Positions 35,810-45,039 of a stretch of 64,000 nt of DNA are shown here, one piece after another (the first letter of the stretch is position 1; each line of letters opens with the position of its first letter). The notes beneath the pieces were generated by a model. That model searched no databases. It was given only the letters and a program-made list of their open reading frames with translations, and was not told the DNA's origin. The position numbers and the translations under genes are program-made. Origin of the DNA: Desulfonatronum lacustre DSM 10312 (lineage in GTDB: Bacteria; Desulfobacterota; Desulfovibrionia; Desulfovibrionales; Desulfonatronaceae); assembly GCF_000519265.1 (NCBI RefSeq), contig NZ_KI912608.1, positions 1,243,582 to 1,307,581 of the forward strand. The letters are read 5' to 3'.

Positions 35810-37025
35810 TTCTATTAGCCTCGCTAGCATCACTACTAATAATTAATTCATATTTATTTCGAAGCCAATTTGCATTTTTCTCCCAATACAAATTATTATC
35901 TTTCATGTATCGCAGAGCATTAGATCCAATATTCTTTCGCAATCCCGGATCATTTTTGAGCAACAATATGTATTCATACATCTTTTTGTAATCATATGGT
36001 GAGACCAAAAATCCATTTTCCCAATGATTGACAACCTCTGAGGCACCATCAACATTCGACGCGACGACTGGCACTCCACAAGCCATGGCTTCATACAAGA
36101 CATTCGGCATGCCCTCAGAAAAACTGACCAGCATAAATATGTCCGCGGCGTTCATCCAGATTGCTATTTCAGCCGGATCCCTTCTTCCCGCCAGTTTGAC
36201 GTGCTTCTCAAGATTGTTGGCCTTGATCTCTCGCTCCAACTCAGTTCGCCTTGGACCTTCACCAACCCATACGAAGAGTAGTTTTTCACGCTCCGCGGCG
36301 GTGCAGTCCTGGAGGACCTTGGTAAATGAAAATGGATTTTTCCTGGTGATCAACCAACCAACCGACAGGACTATCGTTTTGTCCATGGGGAGATCGAGTT
36401 TTTTTCGTGCCTTCGTCTTGGACATGGGCTTGAATACGTCCATGTCTACTCCCTTGGGCATCAGAGATATTTTATCCGGATCCGTCCCCAGTTCGACGGC
36501 TCTCCGGGCAAGGCTTTTGGACACAGTGATGACGGCATCGGCATTGTTCAGGACACGCCTGATCATCGGCCGCAGAACAAACGACTCGGGCAGCTTGTTC
36601 AGATCATTACCCCGACAGGAAACAATCAGCGGTTTCTTGAATTCATTTTTGATGAGTAACCCGCAATATCCTTCTGGGTAGGCATTGTGCGCATGGATGA
36701 GATCAAAATCAAAATCAACCTGGATTTTCCTGATCAGACCCACGAGGAACAGATAGAACCAGACTCCTTTTGCCGGTAAAAATACAGCGCCGGGAAGTGG
36801 AAAGTATTTTTTGTAAATGACTTCGATGCCATTTCGTGCATCACGATCATGCCGATCTCCCGGCAATGCTGAGTCCCTGCCATGGGAGAAACGCCAGGGA
36901 ATGGGCACGATTACTTTCTGCGAATACAGCCCAGCCATCGACTCGACCTCTCTTTTGATGAACACGCCAAAATGAGGGCTCTCCCGACTGGGGTACAGCA
37001 TTGTAATCACAAGTATTTTCTTCAT
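35802..37025 (-). CDS. GT4-family glycosyltransferase
   Basis: A 407-aa GT-B glycosyltransferase. It begins KKILVITMLYPSRESPHFGV, carries LIHAHNAYPEGYCGLL in the acceptor domain, and has the donor-site motif FSEGMPNVLYEAMACGVPVV with the conserved Glu near residue 310. It adds a nucleotide-activated sugar to the growing repeat unit at the cytoplasmic face. It overlaps the polymerase gene downstream and is 19 nt from the next glycosyltransferase upstream. Sugar specificity cannot be told. Confidence 0.9.
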   Translation of the reverse strand: MKKILVITMLYPSRESPHFGVFIKREVESMAGLYSQKVIVPIPWRFSHGRDSALPGDRHDRDARNGIEVIYKKYFPLPGAVFLPAKGVWFYLFLVGLIRKIQVDFDFDLIHAHNAYPEGYCGLLIKNEFKKPLIVSCRGNDLNKLPESFVLRPMIRRVLNNADAVITVSKSLARRAVELGTDPDKISLMPKGVDMDVFKPMSKTKARKKLDLPMDKTIVLSVGWLITRKNPFSFTKVLQDCTAAEREKLLFVWVGEGPRRTELEREIKANNLEKHVKLAGRRDPAEIAIWMNAADIFMLVSFSEGMPNVLYEAMACGVPVVASNVDGASEVVNHWENGFLVSPYDYKKMYEYILLLKNDPGLRKNIGSNALRYMKDNNLYWEKNANWLRNKYELIISSDASEANRNE

Positions 37026-37044
37026 TGCTCAGGAGCCTGGCAAT

Positions 37045-38298
37045 TTACTGTGCTTGCGTTTTGCCGTTCAACAATCCCGCATAGATCTCAAAGTAGCCCT
37101 GAACGACTACGGACCAGTCGCGCTTTGCGATCACATCCTTCCTGGCTTGGCGGCCAATCTCCCGGCAGCGACCAAGGTGACTTGCCAAGTAGATCAGTTT
37201 ATCCGCGAGGTCGTTGATATCACCCGCCTTGAAGACAAATCCGTTTTGTCCATCGCTGACCAACTCCTTGAGTCCGCCGACATCGCTGACCAGGACGGCT
37301 TTTTCCATGGCCATGGCTTCGAGCGGCTTGAGAGGGGTCACAAGTTCGGTGATCCGCTTGCTAATCCTTGGATAGACCAGGATATCAATGATTGAATAGT
37401 ATTCCGGAACATCCTCATGGGGGACACGGCCCGTAAAAATCACGGTTCGTCCGTCCAGTTCCAGTTTTTCGGCGAGGTTTCGTAAATTTTGATCTTCAAC
37501 ACCAGTACCTACAAGAAGGAAAGCAACATCGCGCTGTCCGTGGCTGACCTTGGGAATGCATTGGATGAGATCCGCCAACCCTTCAAAGGTAAAAAAAGAA
37601 CCGATGAATCCAATGACGACTTTCCCTTGGAGATGATATTTTGCGATCAGTTTTTGCGATTTCGCAAGTGGAATGAAGACACTGGCGTCAACGCCATTAG
37701 GGACAATCGACAACCCTGGCTTCGACCTTCTTTCAGCAATCTCTTTTCTCAGCCCCTCACAGATGCAGACAACGCAATCAGCCTGATCGAAGAGCTTTTG
37801 TTCAATCTTGCCGCTGATTCTATACTTCAGGGAATTCTCGGCAAATCGTTTTCGATCCACTGCCGCATCTTCCCAGAAAGCTCTGACTTCATAAACCATG
37901 GGCTTGTTCATGCGACGAGCGACTTTCAATGCAGGCAAACCGCATAACGAGGGGGAGTGCGCGTGAATAATGTCGACCTGTCTGGTTTGCACCAATTCTT
38001 CAATCCTTTTCTCAACCTGGAGCATCATGCACTGTTCCCTGAGGAAAGGAATTTTTTGCAGAATCCGCATTATTTTCCCAGGCTTCTCATACGAACGGTG
38101 ATATTCAACACCATTGATTTTTTCATGAGCAACAGTTCTTTCGTACTTTGGCGTTGTCGCCACAAGAGGACTCAAACCGTTCCTGGCCTGGAAATCGACA
38201 ATGTATTTGCTTCTGATGCTGTAACCGCTGAGATTTGGAATTGATCGATCAAGCACATGCAGAACTGTTTTTCCATTTAATGAGTGAGATGTGTTCAT
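37045..38298 (-). CDS. GT4 glycosyltransferase, exosortase-system type
   Basis: A 417-aa GT-B enzyme. The start VLHVLDRSIPNLSGYSIRSK closely follows the pattern (HVLDHSLP...SGYTFR) of the glycosyltransferases that accompany exosortase-A EPS loci. The donor-site motif is ITELVTPLKPLEAMAMEKAV. It acts in assembly of the EPS repeat unit. Gap and order suggest one operon with the genes on both sides. Confidence 0.88.
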   Translation of the reverse strand: MNTSHSLNGKTVLHVLDRSIPNLSGYSIRSKYIVDFQARNGLSPLVATTPKYERTVAHEKINGVEYHRSYEKPGKIMRILQKIPFLREQCMMLQVEKRIEELVQTRQVDIIHAHSPSLCGLPALKVARRMNKPMVYEVRAFWEDAAVDRKRFAENSLKYRISGKIEQKLFDQADCVVCICEGLRKEIAERRSKPGLSIVPNGVDASVFIPLAKSQKLIAKYHLQGKVVIGFIGSFFTFEGLADLIQCIPKVSHGQRDVAFLLVGTGVEDQNLRNLAEKLELDGRTVIFTGRVPHEDVPEYYSIIDILVYPRISKRITELVTPLKPLEAMAMEKAVLVSDVGGLKELVSDGQNGFVFKAGDINDLADKLIYLASHLGRCREIGRQARKDVIAKRDWSVVVQGYFEIYAGLLNGKTQAQ

Positions 38299-38322
38299 TA
38301 CATTTTCTCGTTTAATGAAATT

Positions 38323-39144
38323 TCAAGGATGCGAGATACGCGTGACAATCTTATTTTCATAATATTCCAAAAATTTTTCTATTTTTTCTGAGATGATTTT
38401 ATGAAATATAGACACAGTTGATGTCATCAAGAAAGATATCATAAATGCCATCGTACCTCTAAACATGAAAACGCCGAATACCAATTTTAAAATAGCGCCA
38501 TGAAGCAAAAAAAATGAGTATGAATGTCCTTGGATTTGATACAGAATATAATTAATCTTATTCAATAATTTGTTTGACGTACCATTAAAATTCAATTTAA
38601 AAAATGCATGTACAAAATAACCAGCATAAAAACTAAAAAAGTACAGGTAATTCTTTATCCCCGCAAAATTTAAACAAATCGCTGAAAAAACGATGAATAC
38701 TAATTTTAAAAAAATATTATCAATCAATAAGTATATAAAAAGACAAATATATAATATTAAAATATATGTAATAAACCATGATATGACATACACAGGATCT
38801 TTTACGAACAGGCTTCCTCCAAAAAAAATAATTATTGCTGTAAAAAAATCTGTTGTCTTGTAACCTACAATCTCATTGACAAGCAAAACAATGGATATGA
38901 CCGACCAATAGGGTATCATAATCTGCTTGATTCTCTTAATCAGCCACGAAGCAGGAGGAATATTCGGCTGAAAAGAAAAGTATCCTGAAAGAAGCAAAAA
39001 AGTCGTTATGCCAATTTTATCAATTGGTATATCATTTGGTAATTTGCTGAGCCCCCTGTAATGAAAAACGAAAATTAAGATTGTTGCAAAAATCCTAAGA
39101 ATACTCGCCACCAGTATTGGATGCGTTTTTTTTCTCTTATCCAT
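38323..39144 (-). CDS. Acyltransferase-3-like membrane protein
   Basis: A 273-aa, very AT-rich gene for a membrane protein with about eight helices. It has the N-terminal RIFATILIFVFHYRG helix with the family histidine and the LLSGYFSF motif. It is shorter than typical acyltransferase-3 proteins (about 340 aa) but appears complete. It probably O-acetylates or O-acylates a sugar of the EPS. Base use differs clearly from the GC-rich neighbours, suggesting a separate origin. Confidence 0.78.
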   Translation of the reverse strand: MDKRKKTHPILVASILRIFATILIFVFHYRGLSKLPNDIPIDKIGITTFLLLSGYFSFQPNIPPASWLIKRIKQIMIPYWSVISIVLLVNEIVGYKTTDFFTAIIIFFGGSLFVKDPVYVISWFITYILILYICLFIYLLIDNIFLKLVFIVFSAICLNFAGIKNYLYFFSFYAGYFVHAFFKLNFNGTSNKLLNKINYILYQIQGHSYSFFLLHGAILKLVFGVFMFRGTMAFMISFLMTSTVSIFHKIISEKIEKFLEYYENKIVTRISHP

Positions 39145-39239
39145 TGCCCGACGTTCATGTAACGATATGGAAACACGTTATTTATCGTAGACATCCCCTT
39201 TGTAAGCACAACGACTACCAGGAATTCCATAGCAACGCA

Positions 39240-40379
39240 TTACGCAACTTTTCTCCATGTCTTAGCTGTATTGCCAGAAAAAAAGCACCATGTCCCAAGA
39301 AGTACCGCATAATTCAGATTGACGAAAAAGTAGATTAAACTTACCGGACGCAATTCACGGAATTCAGGCTTGAGATAGGCAGCAACCGCTACACCATAAA
39401 ATACCAGTTGCGCGACAAGCGTGATGGTGAAAAACAGACCCGCCAGGAAAAAATTCGCGAAAAACACGGAGAGCATCCAGAACGGAACCAGGAGTCGGAA
39501 TATCTTGTGGGACAAGAAACACCACCAGATTGAATCCTGAAGCGGCGACATCAGCTCCGGCGCAATCTTCAGTAGCTGCCAATTGCCAGCCAACGTACGA
39601 ATCTTTCTGGTCATTTCAGAACGCATGTCTTTGGAAACCGTGTCGTAGGCGACAGCGGAAGGATCAAAAACACATCGCTGGCCCTGCATGACGATGATCA
39701 TCGGGAGCAAGACGTCATCAAGAATCGTCTCTGCCGGAATATCTTTGTAGAGTTCTCTGCGAATCGCATAGATGGCACCCGTTGCGCCAACAACTGAACC
39801 GCCCTGGCTTTCCAGCTTCCGGACCATCTTTTCATAACGCCAATATACGCCCATTTCCTTCTGGATTGTGCTGGCACGTTGCTCAACGAAAACCAGTTCT
39901 CCGCTGACGCAGCCGATCTGTGGGTCGTTGAAATTAGCCACCAGCTCCATCACGACTCGTCTGTCGAACCACTGGCGACAATCGGCAAAAACGATGATTT
40001 CTCCCTGTGCTTCACGAACGCCCTTGCTCAATGCAGATGCTTTCCCTCTGGATGGTGCGCAGACAAAAATCCTGACCAACGCGCTTCGTGCCGCACATTC
40101 CCGCACGATCTGGTTGGTATTGTCATCCGAACCGTCCGAGACAACAACGATTTCAAAACGGGCTGATGGATAGTCCAGTTCAAGAAGATTGTTGATCCGC
40201 TTTTCAATATTTTTCTCTTCATTTCTCGCTGCGATGACAATGGAAACCATCGGCAAAATATCACAATATTGCTTGTTGATTGGCTTTGGGAAGAGTTTTG
40301 ACCGAATCAACAAAATAAACGGATAAATAATATACGTGTAGAATATAAAAAACATTGATAGTATGAATATAATTTTCAT
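39240..40379 (-). CDS. GT2-family processive-type glycosyltransferase
   Basis: A 379-aa membrane GT2 enzyme with an N-terminal helix (IIFILSMFFIFYTYIIYPFI). The nucleotide-sugar motifs are VSIVIAARNEEKNIEKRINN, VVVSDGSDDNTN and IVFADCRQWFD, with ETILDDVLLPM as the base region. Two or three C-terminal helices follow. It resembles hyaluronan/cellulose-synthase-like transferases found in EPS loci. The ATG at 40379 starts just before the first helix; an earlier start at 40439 would add a hydrophilic tail. Confidence 0.88.
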   Translation of the reverse strand: MKIIFILSMFFIFYTYIIYPFILLIRSKLFPKPINKQYCDILPMVSIVIAARNEEKNIEKRINNLLELDYPSARFEIVVVSDGSDDNTNQIVRECAARSALVRIFVCAPSRGKASALSKGVREAQGEIIVFADCRQWFDRRVVMELVANFNDPQIGCVSGELVFVEQRASTIQKEMGVYWRYEKMVRKLESQGGSVVGATGAIYAIRRELYKDIPAETILDDVLLPMIIVMQGQRCVFDPSAVAYDTVSKDMRSEMTRKIRTLAGNWQLLKIAPELMSPLQDSIWWCFLSHKIFRLLVPFWMLSVFFANFFLAGLFFTITLVAQLVFYGVAVAAYLKPEFRELRPVSLIYFFVNLNYAVLLGTWCFFSGNTAKTWRKVA

Positions 40380-40458
40380 ATAATATCTTTCGACGCCATG
40401 GTCATATCTATGTTGTGTATTGGATATCCTGTATACCAATCACTATTGTTAACGTCAC

Positions 40459-41124
40459 TTACAATGGCCTTGGCGACTGTCCGGGGCATGGGGGGACTTT
40501 GAAAAATGCTTGCAGAATTTTCTCTACGCATTCATCCAGTGACCATCTGTCTGTCTCCAGCACCAAGTCCGGATCCAACGGCTCCTCGTAGGGAGCGGAT
40601 ATGCCGGTATAGTTTTTGATCTGGCCAGAGCGGGCCAGTTTGTAGAGTCCTTTTACATCGCGTTGTTCACATACTTCCAGCGGACATTTGACGTAGATCT
40701 CGAAGAATCGACCACAGTTGATCAGTTCTCTGGGCTTTCCCCGGTCCGTGCGCATGGGGGAAATAAAAGCCGTTAGGCAGATGATCCCGGCATCCAGGAA
40801 CAGCCGAATCATTTCGGAAATACGTCGCAGGTTTTCAGCACGCCCCTCGGGAGAGAAGCTCAAATCCCGACACAACCCCTGGCGGACGTTGTCTCCATCA
40901 AAAACATACGTCAGCTTTCCCAGCGCGTGCAGCCGCTCCTCCACGGCATGGGCGATGGTGGACTTGCCAGATCCGGACAGCCCCGTGAACCAAAGCACCA
41001 TGCCGGTCTGCCCGAGCAGTTCTTCCCTGTGCTCACGTCGCACTTTGCCTCGGTACGGAACAATATTTCGACACTCTCTCGTGGAGCCTGAATTCGATGC
41101 ATATTTTTGATTTATGCTGGACAT
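40459..41124 (-). CDS. cysC: Adenylylsulfate (APS) kinase
   Basis: A 221-aa enzyme that phosphorylates APS to PAPS. It has P-loop WFTGLSGSGKSTIAHAVEE near residue 50, VFDGDNVRQGLCRDLSFSPE, and TAFISPMRTDRGKPRELI, all typical of CysC. It is not fused to ATP sulfurylase. In this locus its likely purpose is to supply PAPS to the EPS sulfotransferase at 33603. GAAGGGAAG lies before the ATG at 41124; an ATG seven codons upstream is also possible. It is the first gene of the long minus-strand EPS block, so its promoter should lie in the 41.1-41.5 kb spacer. Confidence 0.93.
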   Translation of the reverse strand: MSSINQKYASNSGSTRECRNIVPYRGKVRREHREELLGQTGMVLWFTGLSGSGKSTIAHAVEERLHALGKLTYVFDGDNVRQGLCRDLSFSPEGRAENLRRISEMIRLFLDAGIICLTAFISPMRTDRGKPRELINCGRFFEIYVKCPLEVCEQRDVKGLYKLARSGQIKNYTGISAPYEEPLDPDLVLETDRWSLDECVEKILQAFFKVPPCPGQSPRPL

Positions 41125-41469
41125 GGCTTCCCTTCTGGCAAGCAATAACGGCCTTGCAACAAAACTCCTTGTCCGGAAAATCTGGACAATCCGGTCAATA
41201 TAGATTGAACTGCTGGACAGAAATTATGCTGCGTCGTTGTTATCATTTGCATTATTTATCAATTATATTCATACGGTTACTGTTTTCACTCTTCTCATCC
41301 TGGATAAATCAGGCGTGGCAACCGTAATCATTTGGATAAATCAACATGCTGTGCTTATTACGAAATCTCATTTTAAATCAGGAAATAACACTTCAAAATC
41401 ATGCTCGACCTTGCAAAATAAATACCACACGCCAATTCAATAATTGACGAAAAGCATCGTAAAAGATCA
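41125..41469. other. AT-rich divergent spacer between cysC and wecB
   Basis: About 345 bp with no gene I can support. It separates the minus-strand EPS block from the plus-strand wecB and should hold promoters for both. AT-rich stretches occur near 41240-41280 and 41330-41420, but no clear -35/-10 or sigma-54 pair was found. Confidence 0.45.
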
Positions 41470-41649
41470 ATGTTGTCGGACTTGGATGACCGAAGACTTC
41501 GCAAGGAAAAGAACGGCACGTTTCTTGATATCGTTATCGACGATATTCAACGCAAGCCTGATGTGCCTGCATTGCTCGATGGTCTTCCTGATGGTGTCGT
41601 TGACGATCTTGATCTCTATTCGGAGATCAAGTGCATATTCATGCAATAA
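41470..41649 (+). CDS. Small acidic hypothetical protein
   Basis: A 59-aa frame with amino-acid content like a real protein: it begins MLSDLDDRRLRKEKNGTFLD, continues IVIDDIQRKPDVPALLDGLP and is rich in Asp. No family is recognised and no good ribosome-binding site is seen. It could be the C-terminal relic of a larger gene. It ends 17 nt before the chosen wecB start. Confidence 0.35.
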   Translation: MLSDLDDRRLRKEKNGTFLDIVIDDIQRKPDVPALLDGLPDGVVDDLDLYSEIKCIFMQ

Positions 41650-41666
41650 CCAAACAGGTGTTCAAC

Positions 41667-42809
41667 ATGACAAAGATTCTGATGGTGGCTGGAGCAAGAC
41701 CAAATTTTATGAAAATTGCGCCAATTTTACGAGAAATGAAGCAAAATCATGCTCAATCGATACTGCCGATCCTGGTGCATACTGGCCAGCACTACGACGA
41801 AAACATGTCCGGCTCTTTTTTTACCGAACTGGGCATTGCCCGGCCGGACTATAATCTGGAGGTTGGCTCGGGGACACATGCGGAACAAACCGCGGCGGTA
41901 ATGGTCAAATTCGAACAAGTTTGCGACATGGAAAATCCGGACATGGTCCTGGTGGTCGGCGACGTCAACTCAACCATTGCCGCCGGTCTCGTCGCCAAGA
42001 AAATGGGCATCTGTCTGGTGCATGTGGAAGCTGGTTTGCGCTCGGGAGACCGGAGCATGCCCGAAGAAATCAACCGACTGGCCACGGATGCCATCAGCGA
42101 TATTTTCTTCACCACGGAGAAAAACGGTACGGAAAACCTGTTGCAGGAAGGCAAGGCGCCTAAGGACGTGCATTTCGTGGGGCACGTCATGATCGACAAT
42201 CTGTTCTACCAGCTGCAACGGCTTCAGAAAAAGGACCCCGCTGAGCTGAACATGTACCGGTTCAAGCAACGGCTCCCCCAAAAATATGCCTGCCTGACCC
42301 TGCACCGGCCAGCCAACGTGGATCGACCGCAAGACATTCAACCGATCATCGCGGCCTTGATGGATGTCAGCGAACGCCTTCCGATCGTTTTTCCCTGTCA
42401 TCCACGAACCAGGGCAAAACTGGAAGCATTCGGCCTGCTGCAACAAATACGCTCACCGCAAGAATCGGACGATCCTCTCGAAACCGGCATCATTCTTTTC
42501 CCTCCCCTGGGATATGATGATTTTCTCTATCTCTGGAAGGACGCCGCCATGGTGCTGACGGACAGCGGAGGCTTGCAGGAAGAGACAACGGCCTTGAAAG
42601 TCCCCTGCTTGACGCTGCGCACCAGCACGGAACGCCCGATTACCATGGAGGAGGGCAGCAATGTCCTGATCGGGACGGACATGGAGCTGCTGCGCCGGAC
42701 AGTGGACCAGATCATGGCCGGGAAATGCAAACCTTCTCGTGTTCCAAGTCTTTGGGATGGACAAGCCAGCAAAAGAATCGCCCAGGTATTGTGCGCTTGG
42801 GATCATTGA
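41667..42809 (+). CDS. wecB: UDP-N-acetylglucosamine 2-epimerase (non-hydrolysing)
   Basis: A 380-aa cytoplasmic enzyme that interconverts UDP-GlcNAc and UDP-ManNAc, providing ManNAc for the EPS. Family motifs are ILMVAGARPNFMKIAPIL at the start, VHTGQHYDENMSG, VVGDVNSTIAAGLVAKK, VHVEAGLRSGDRSMPEEINR and VLTDSGGLQEETTAL. The length fits once the start is placed at the ATG before TKILMVAG; the in-frame start 12 codons upstream is less likely. It is the only plus-strand gene inside the EPS locus, transcribed toward prsK. No wecC (UDP-ManNAc dehydrogenase) is in the window. Confidence 0.94.
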   Translation: MTKILMVAGARPNFMKIAPILREMKQNHAQSILPILVHTGQHYDENMSGSFFTELGIARPDYNLEVGSGTHAEQTAAVMVKFEQVCDMENPDMVLVVGDVNSTIAAGLVAKKMGICLVHVEAGLRSGDRSMPEEINRLATDAISDIFFTTEKNGTENLLQEGKAPKDVHFVGHVMIDNLFYQLQRLQKKDPAELNMYRFKQRLPQKYACLTLHRPANVDRPQDIQPIIAALMDVSERLPIVFPCHPRTRAKLEAFGLLQQIRSPQESDDPLETGIILFPPLGYDDFLYLWKDAAMVLTDSGGLQEETTALKVPCLTLRTSTERPITMEEGSNVLIGTDMELLRRTVDQIMAGKCKPSRVPSLWDGQASKRIAQVLCAWDH

Positions 42810-42865
42810 CCGCGATGGGAGCATTCAGGGTTGTCGAGTCCGAGCAAAAGAACCTCAATCATCAA

Positions 42866-45001
42866 TCAGCTCCGCTTTTCAACGTCGTCGCGAACTCCCT
42901 CGTCGGCTTCACGGGTCAAACCCATTGCAGAGCCCCTCTCTTCATCGCGAAGCGGAAGCCAAACCGTAAAAGCGGCCCCCTTGCCCTTCTCGCTCAACAC
43001 CTCGACCCGGCCGCCATGGGCGGCAATGATCTGTTTGCATTGATACAAACCGATGCCCAATCCGCCAGGTTTCGTGGTCCTGAAGGGGGTGAACAGGCCT
43101 TGGGCCAGAAAATCCTGGTCAATCCCGCATCCCGCATCCGTGACGCGAAATCCTGCCCGGCCATTCTCCCGGACCACGGCCACACTGATAGGACCGTTAT
43201 TTTTCGTGGCCTCCAAGGCGTTAAGCAACAGATTGAGCAGAACCTTGTGCAATTCCTCCCGGTCCGCCACCACCAACACGGGATCCCCGACGATCGTAAC
43301 GGGTGCCGTCTCAACAACTGTACTCACCGCCTCTTCAACCAAATTCCGAAGATCGACCCGTTGCTTGTTCAGACTGATAGTCCCAGGGAGCTCCTTGAGA
43401 CGGGCAATCAACACCTTCATCCTGTTGACCGTGTTCCCCAAAGACTGGAGCATGTCCCGCTGAAATTCGGGGTCGGCGATGTAGTCTTTGGCATTGTCCA
43501 GAACCAGAGAGAGTGTGTAGACGAGGTTTTTCAAATCATGAGCCACAAAGGCGGAAACCTTCCCCACTGCCTCCATTTCCCGGGCCTGGACCAACTGATC
43601 GGCCAGGTGAAAATTCAGCAGGGCCAGCGCCACTTGGCGGGACATGGCCTTGATCAGGTCATAGTCTTCAAAGTTGTAGATTTCTCGGGCGTCCAGGGGA
43701 GCACCCAGGGAGATGAAGCCCTCCAAACGACCACCGATATGCAATGACGTCAGCAGGACGATCCTGTTTTCCCGGATAAAATCAGCCTGGTCGCTGGTCT
43801 GGGTTTTCAGGGGCTTCTCTTTCAGGTTCAGGACCCAGTCTTGCGCGGACATGGGTGCCAGGAGGGGATCGTCGGAGCTGAAAACAACCTGCGGAGTTTT
43901 CATTTCACAACAGGAGCTGCACAGCAAAACATTGGTGTCGTGATCGCGCAAAAACAGGGCGACCCGGCCCATGCCGAACGTGTCGCGATAACTTTGGAGC
44001 ACTGCGGCGTACAGCTCATCCCTGGTCTTGGCTCTGGACAGTCGATCCGTGAGTTTCTGCCATTCCAGGCGGTAATCATACTTGTTTTTGTAAAAGTGTT
44101 TGACCAGGAAGACCCGGATCTTGCGCTTCACCGTTTCGGACAACAGGGCGATCAGCAGCAGGGTTCCGACAAGCAGGGCAAGCACCGCCGCCAAAGCGCC
44201 GGGAAACTCCGGTCCGAAATGCTTCAGTCCCTCCCCCAGAAGCCCCAGTCCCAGCAGGTACAGACCGACAGCCAGCAGAACTACGGACCTGAAAGCCATT
44301 TGCCGGGACAGGATAATTCCGACCTCGTGGTTACGCCGTAGAAGGGAATAACCGATCAGGGCCGCGCCCAGAAGCAATGCCGTTGAACGTAGCGAAATCA
44401 ACTGCATGTTGATGGTCCTGAAGAGCAACCCCTGGCTGAAATAGAAGATCAGACCAACCAGGACGATTCCGGAACCGATCAGGGCCAGTTTGACTTTCCA
44501 GCGGTCGCCGTGACTGGTCTCGGCCAGGGTGGTCTCAAGGTTGATCAGGGGCAGGACGAGAAACAGGAACAGGCCGACGTAAAACGCGAAGGCCGACGAG
44601 GAGAGGAACAACAGCCTCTCAACGGCGAAATCGGGTGAAAAGTAGAAGCTCTCGAAGGAATGGGAAAGCACCATGACCGGAAAGGTCAGGGTCAGCGCCA
44701 GAAAGGCGATCTGGAAAAGGGAGACGTTCTTGATGCCCGGTTTCCTGGCAAAGGACAGACTGAAGCCAAGCCAGGCCATGGGCAGGATTCCCTCGGCAAA
44801 CATGGCCAGGCGACGCCATTGAGGCAGGCTTTCCGGATCGCGCAGAGCCAGCAGGTCAAACAGCTCCAGGGATGCCGTACCGACCAAGGCGAAAAACAGC
44901 CACGCCAGGCTCCAGGACCCCCGCCCGCGGGCCAGCACGTAAAGCGGCATGCCGATGGCCGTCAGGATCGCGGCCAGGGAGAGAAAGGTCTGGAGCACCA
45001 C
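42866..45001 (-). CDS. prsK: PEP-CTERM system membrane histidine kinase PrsK
   Basis: A 711-aa sensor kinase. The first 280 residues form about eight membrane helices (VLQTFLSLAAILTAIGMPLY at the start). A GAF-like region follows, then the H box VSAFVAHDLKNLVYTLSLV near residue 485. The HATPase domain has N box LLNLLLNALEAT, G1 DAGCGIDQ and G2 GGLGIGLYQCKQI. This layout is that of PrsK, the kinase that pairs with PrsR in exosortase/PEP-CTERM genomes. It starts with GTG after CCGGAGGATC, 38 nt after the epsI stop, so both are co-transcribed. Unusually, prsR is not adjacent but 17 kb downstream of the EPS block. Confidence 0.92.
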   Translation of the reverse strand: MVLQTFLSLAAILTAIGMPLYVLARGRGSWSLAWLFFALVGTASLELFDLLALRDPESLPQWRRLAMFAEGILPMAWLGFSLSFARKPGIKNVSLFQIAFLALTLTFPVMVLSHSFESFYFSPDFAVERLLFLSSSAFAFYVGLFLFLVLPLINLETTLAETSHGDRWKVKLALIGSGIVLVGLIFYFSQGLLFRTINMQLISLRSTALLLGAALIGYSLLRRNHEVGIILSRQMAFRSVVLLAVGLYLLGLGLLGEGLKHFGPEFPGALAAVLALLVGTLLLIALLSETVKRKIRVFLVKHFYKNKYDYRLEWQKLTDRLSRAKTRDELYAAVLQSYRDTFGMGRVALFLRDHDTNVLLCSSCCEMKTPQVVFSSDDPLLAPMSAQDWVLNLKEKPLKTQTSDQADFIRENRIVLLTSLHIGGRLEGFISLGAPLDAREIYNFEDYDLIKAMSRQVALALLNFHLADQLVQAREMEAVGKVSAFVAHDLKNLVYTLSLVLDNAKDYIADPEFQRDMLQSLGNTVNRMKVLIARLKELPGTISLNKQRVDLRNLVEEAVSTVVETAPVTIVGDPVLVVADREELHKVLLNLLLNALEATKNNGPISVAVVRENGRAGFRVTDAGCGIDQDFLAQGLFTPFRTTKPGGLGIGLYQCKQIIAAHGGRVEVLSEKGKGAAFTVWLPLRDEERGSAMGLTREADEGVRDDVEKRS

Positions 45002-45039
45002 GAGCGCGATCCTCCGGATTTATAGAAAATAAATCCATG

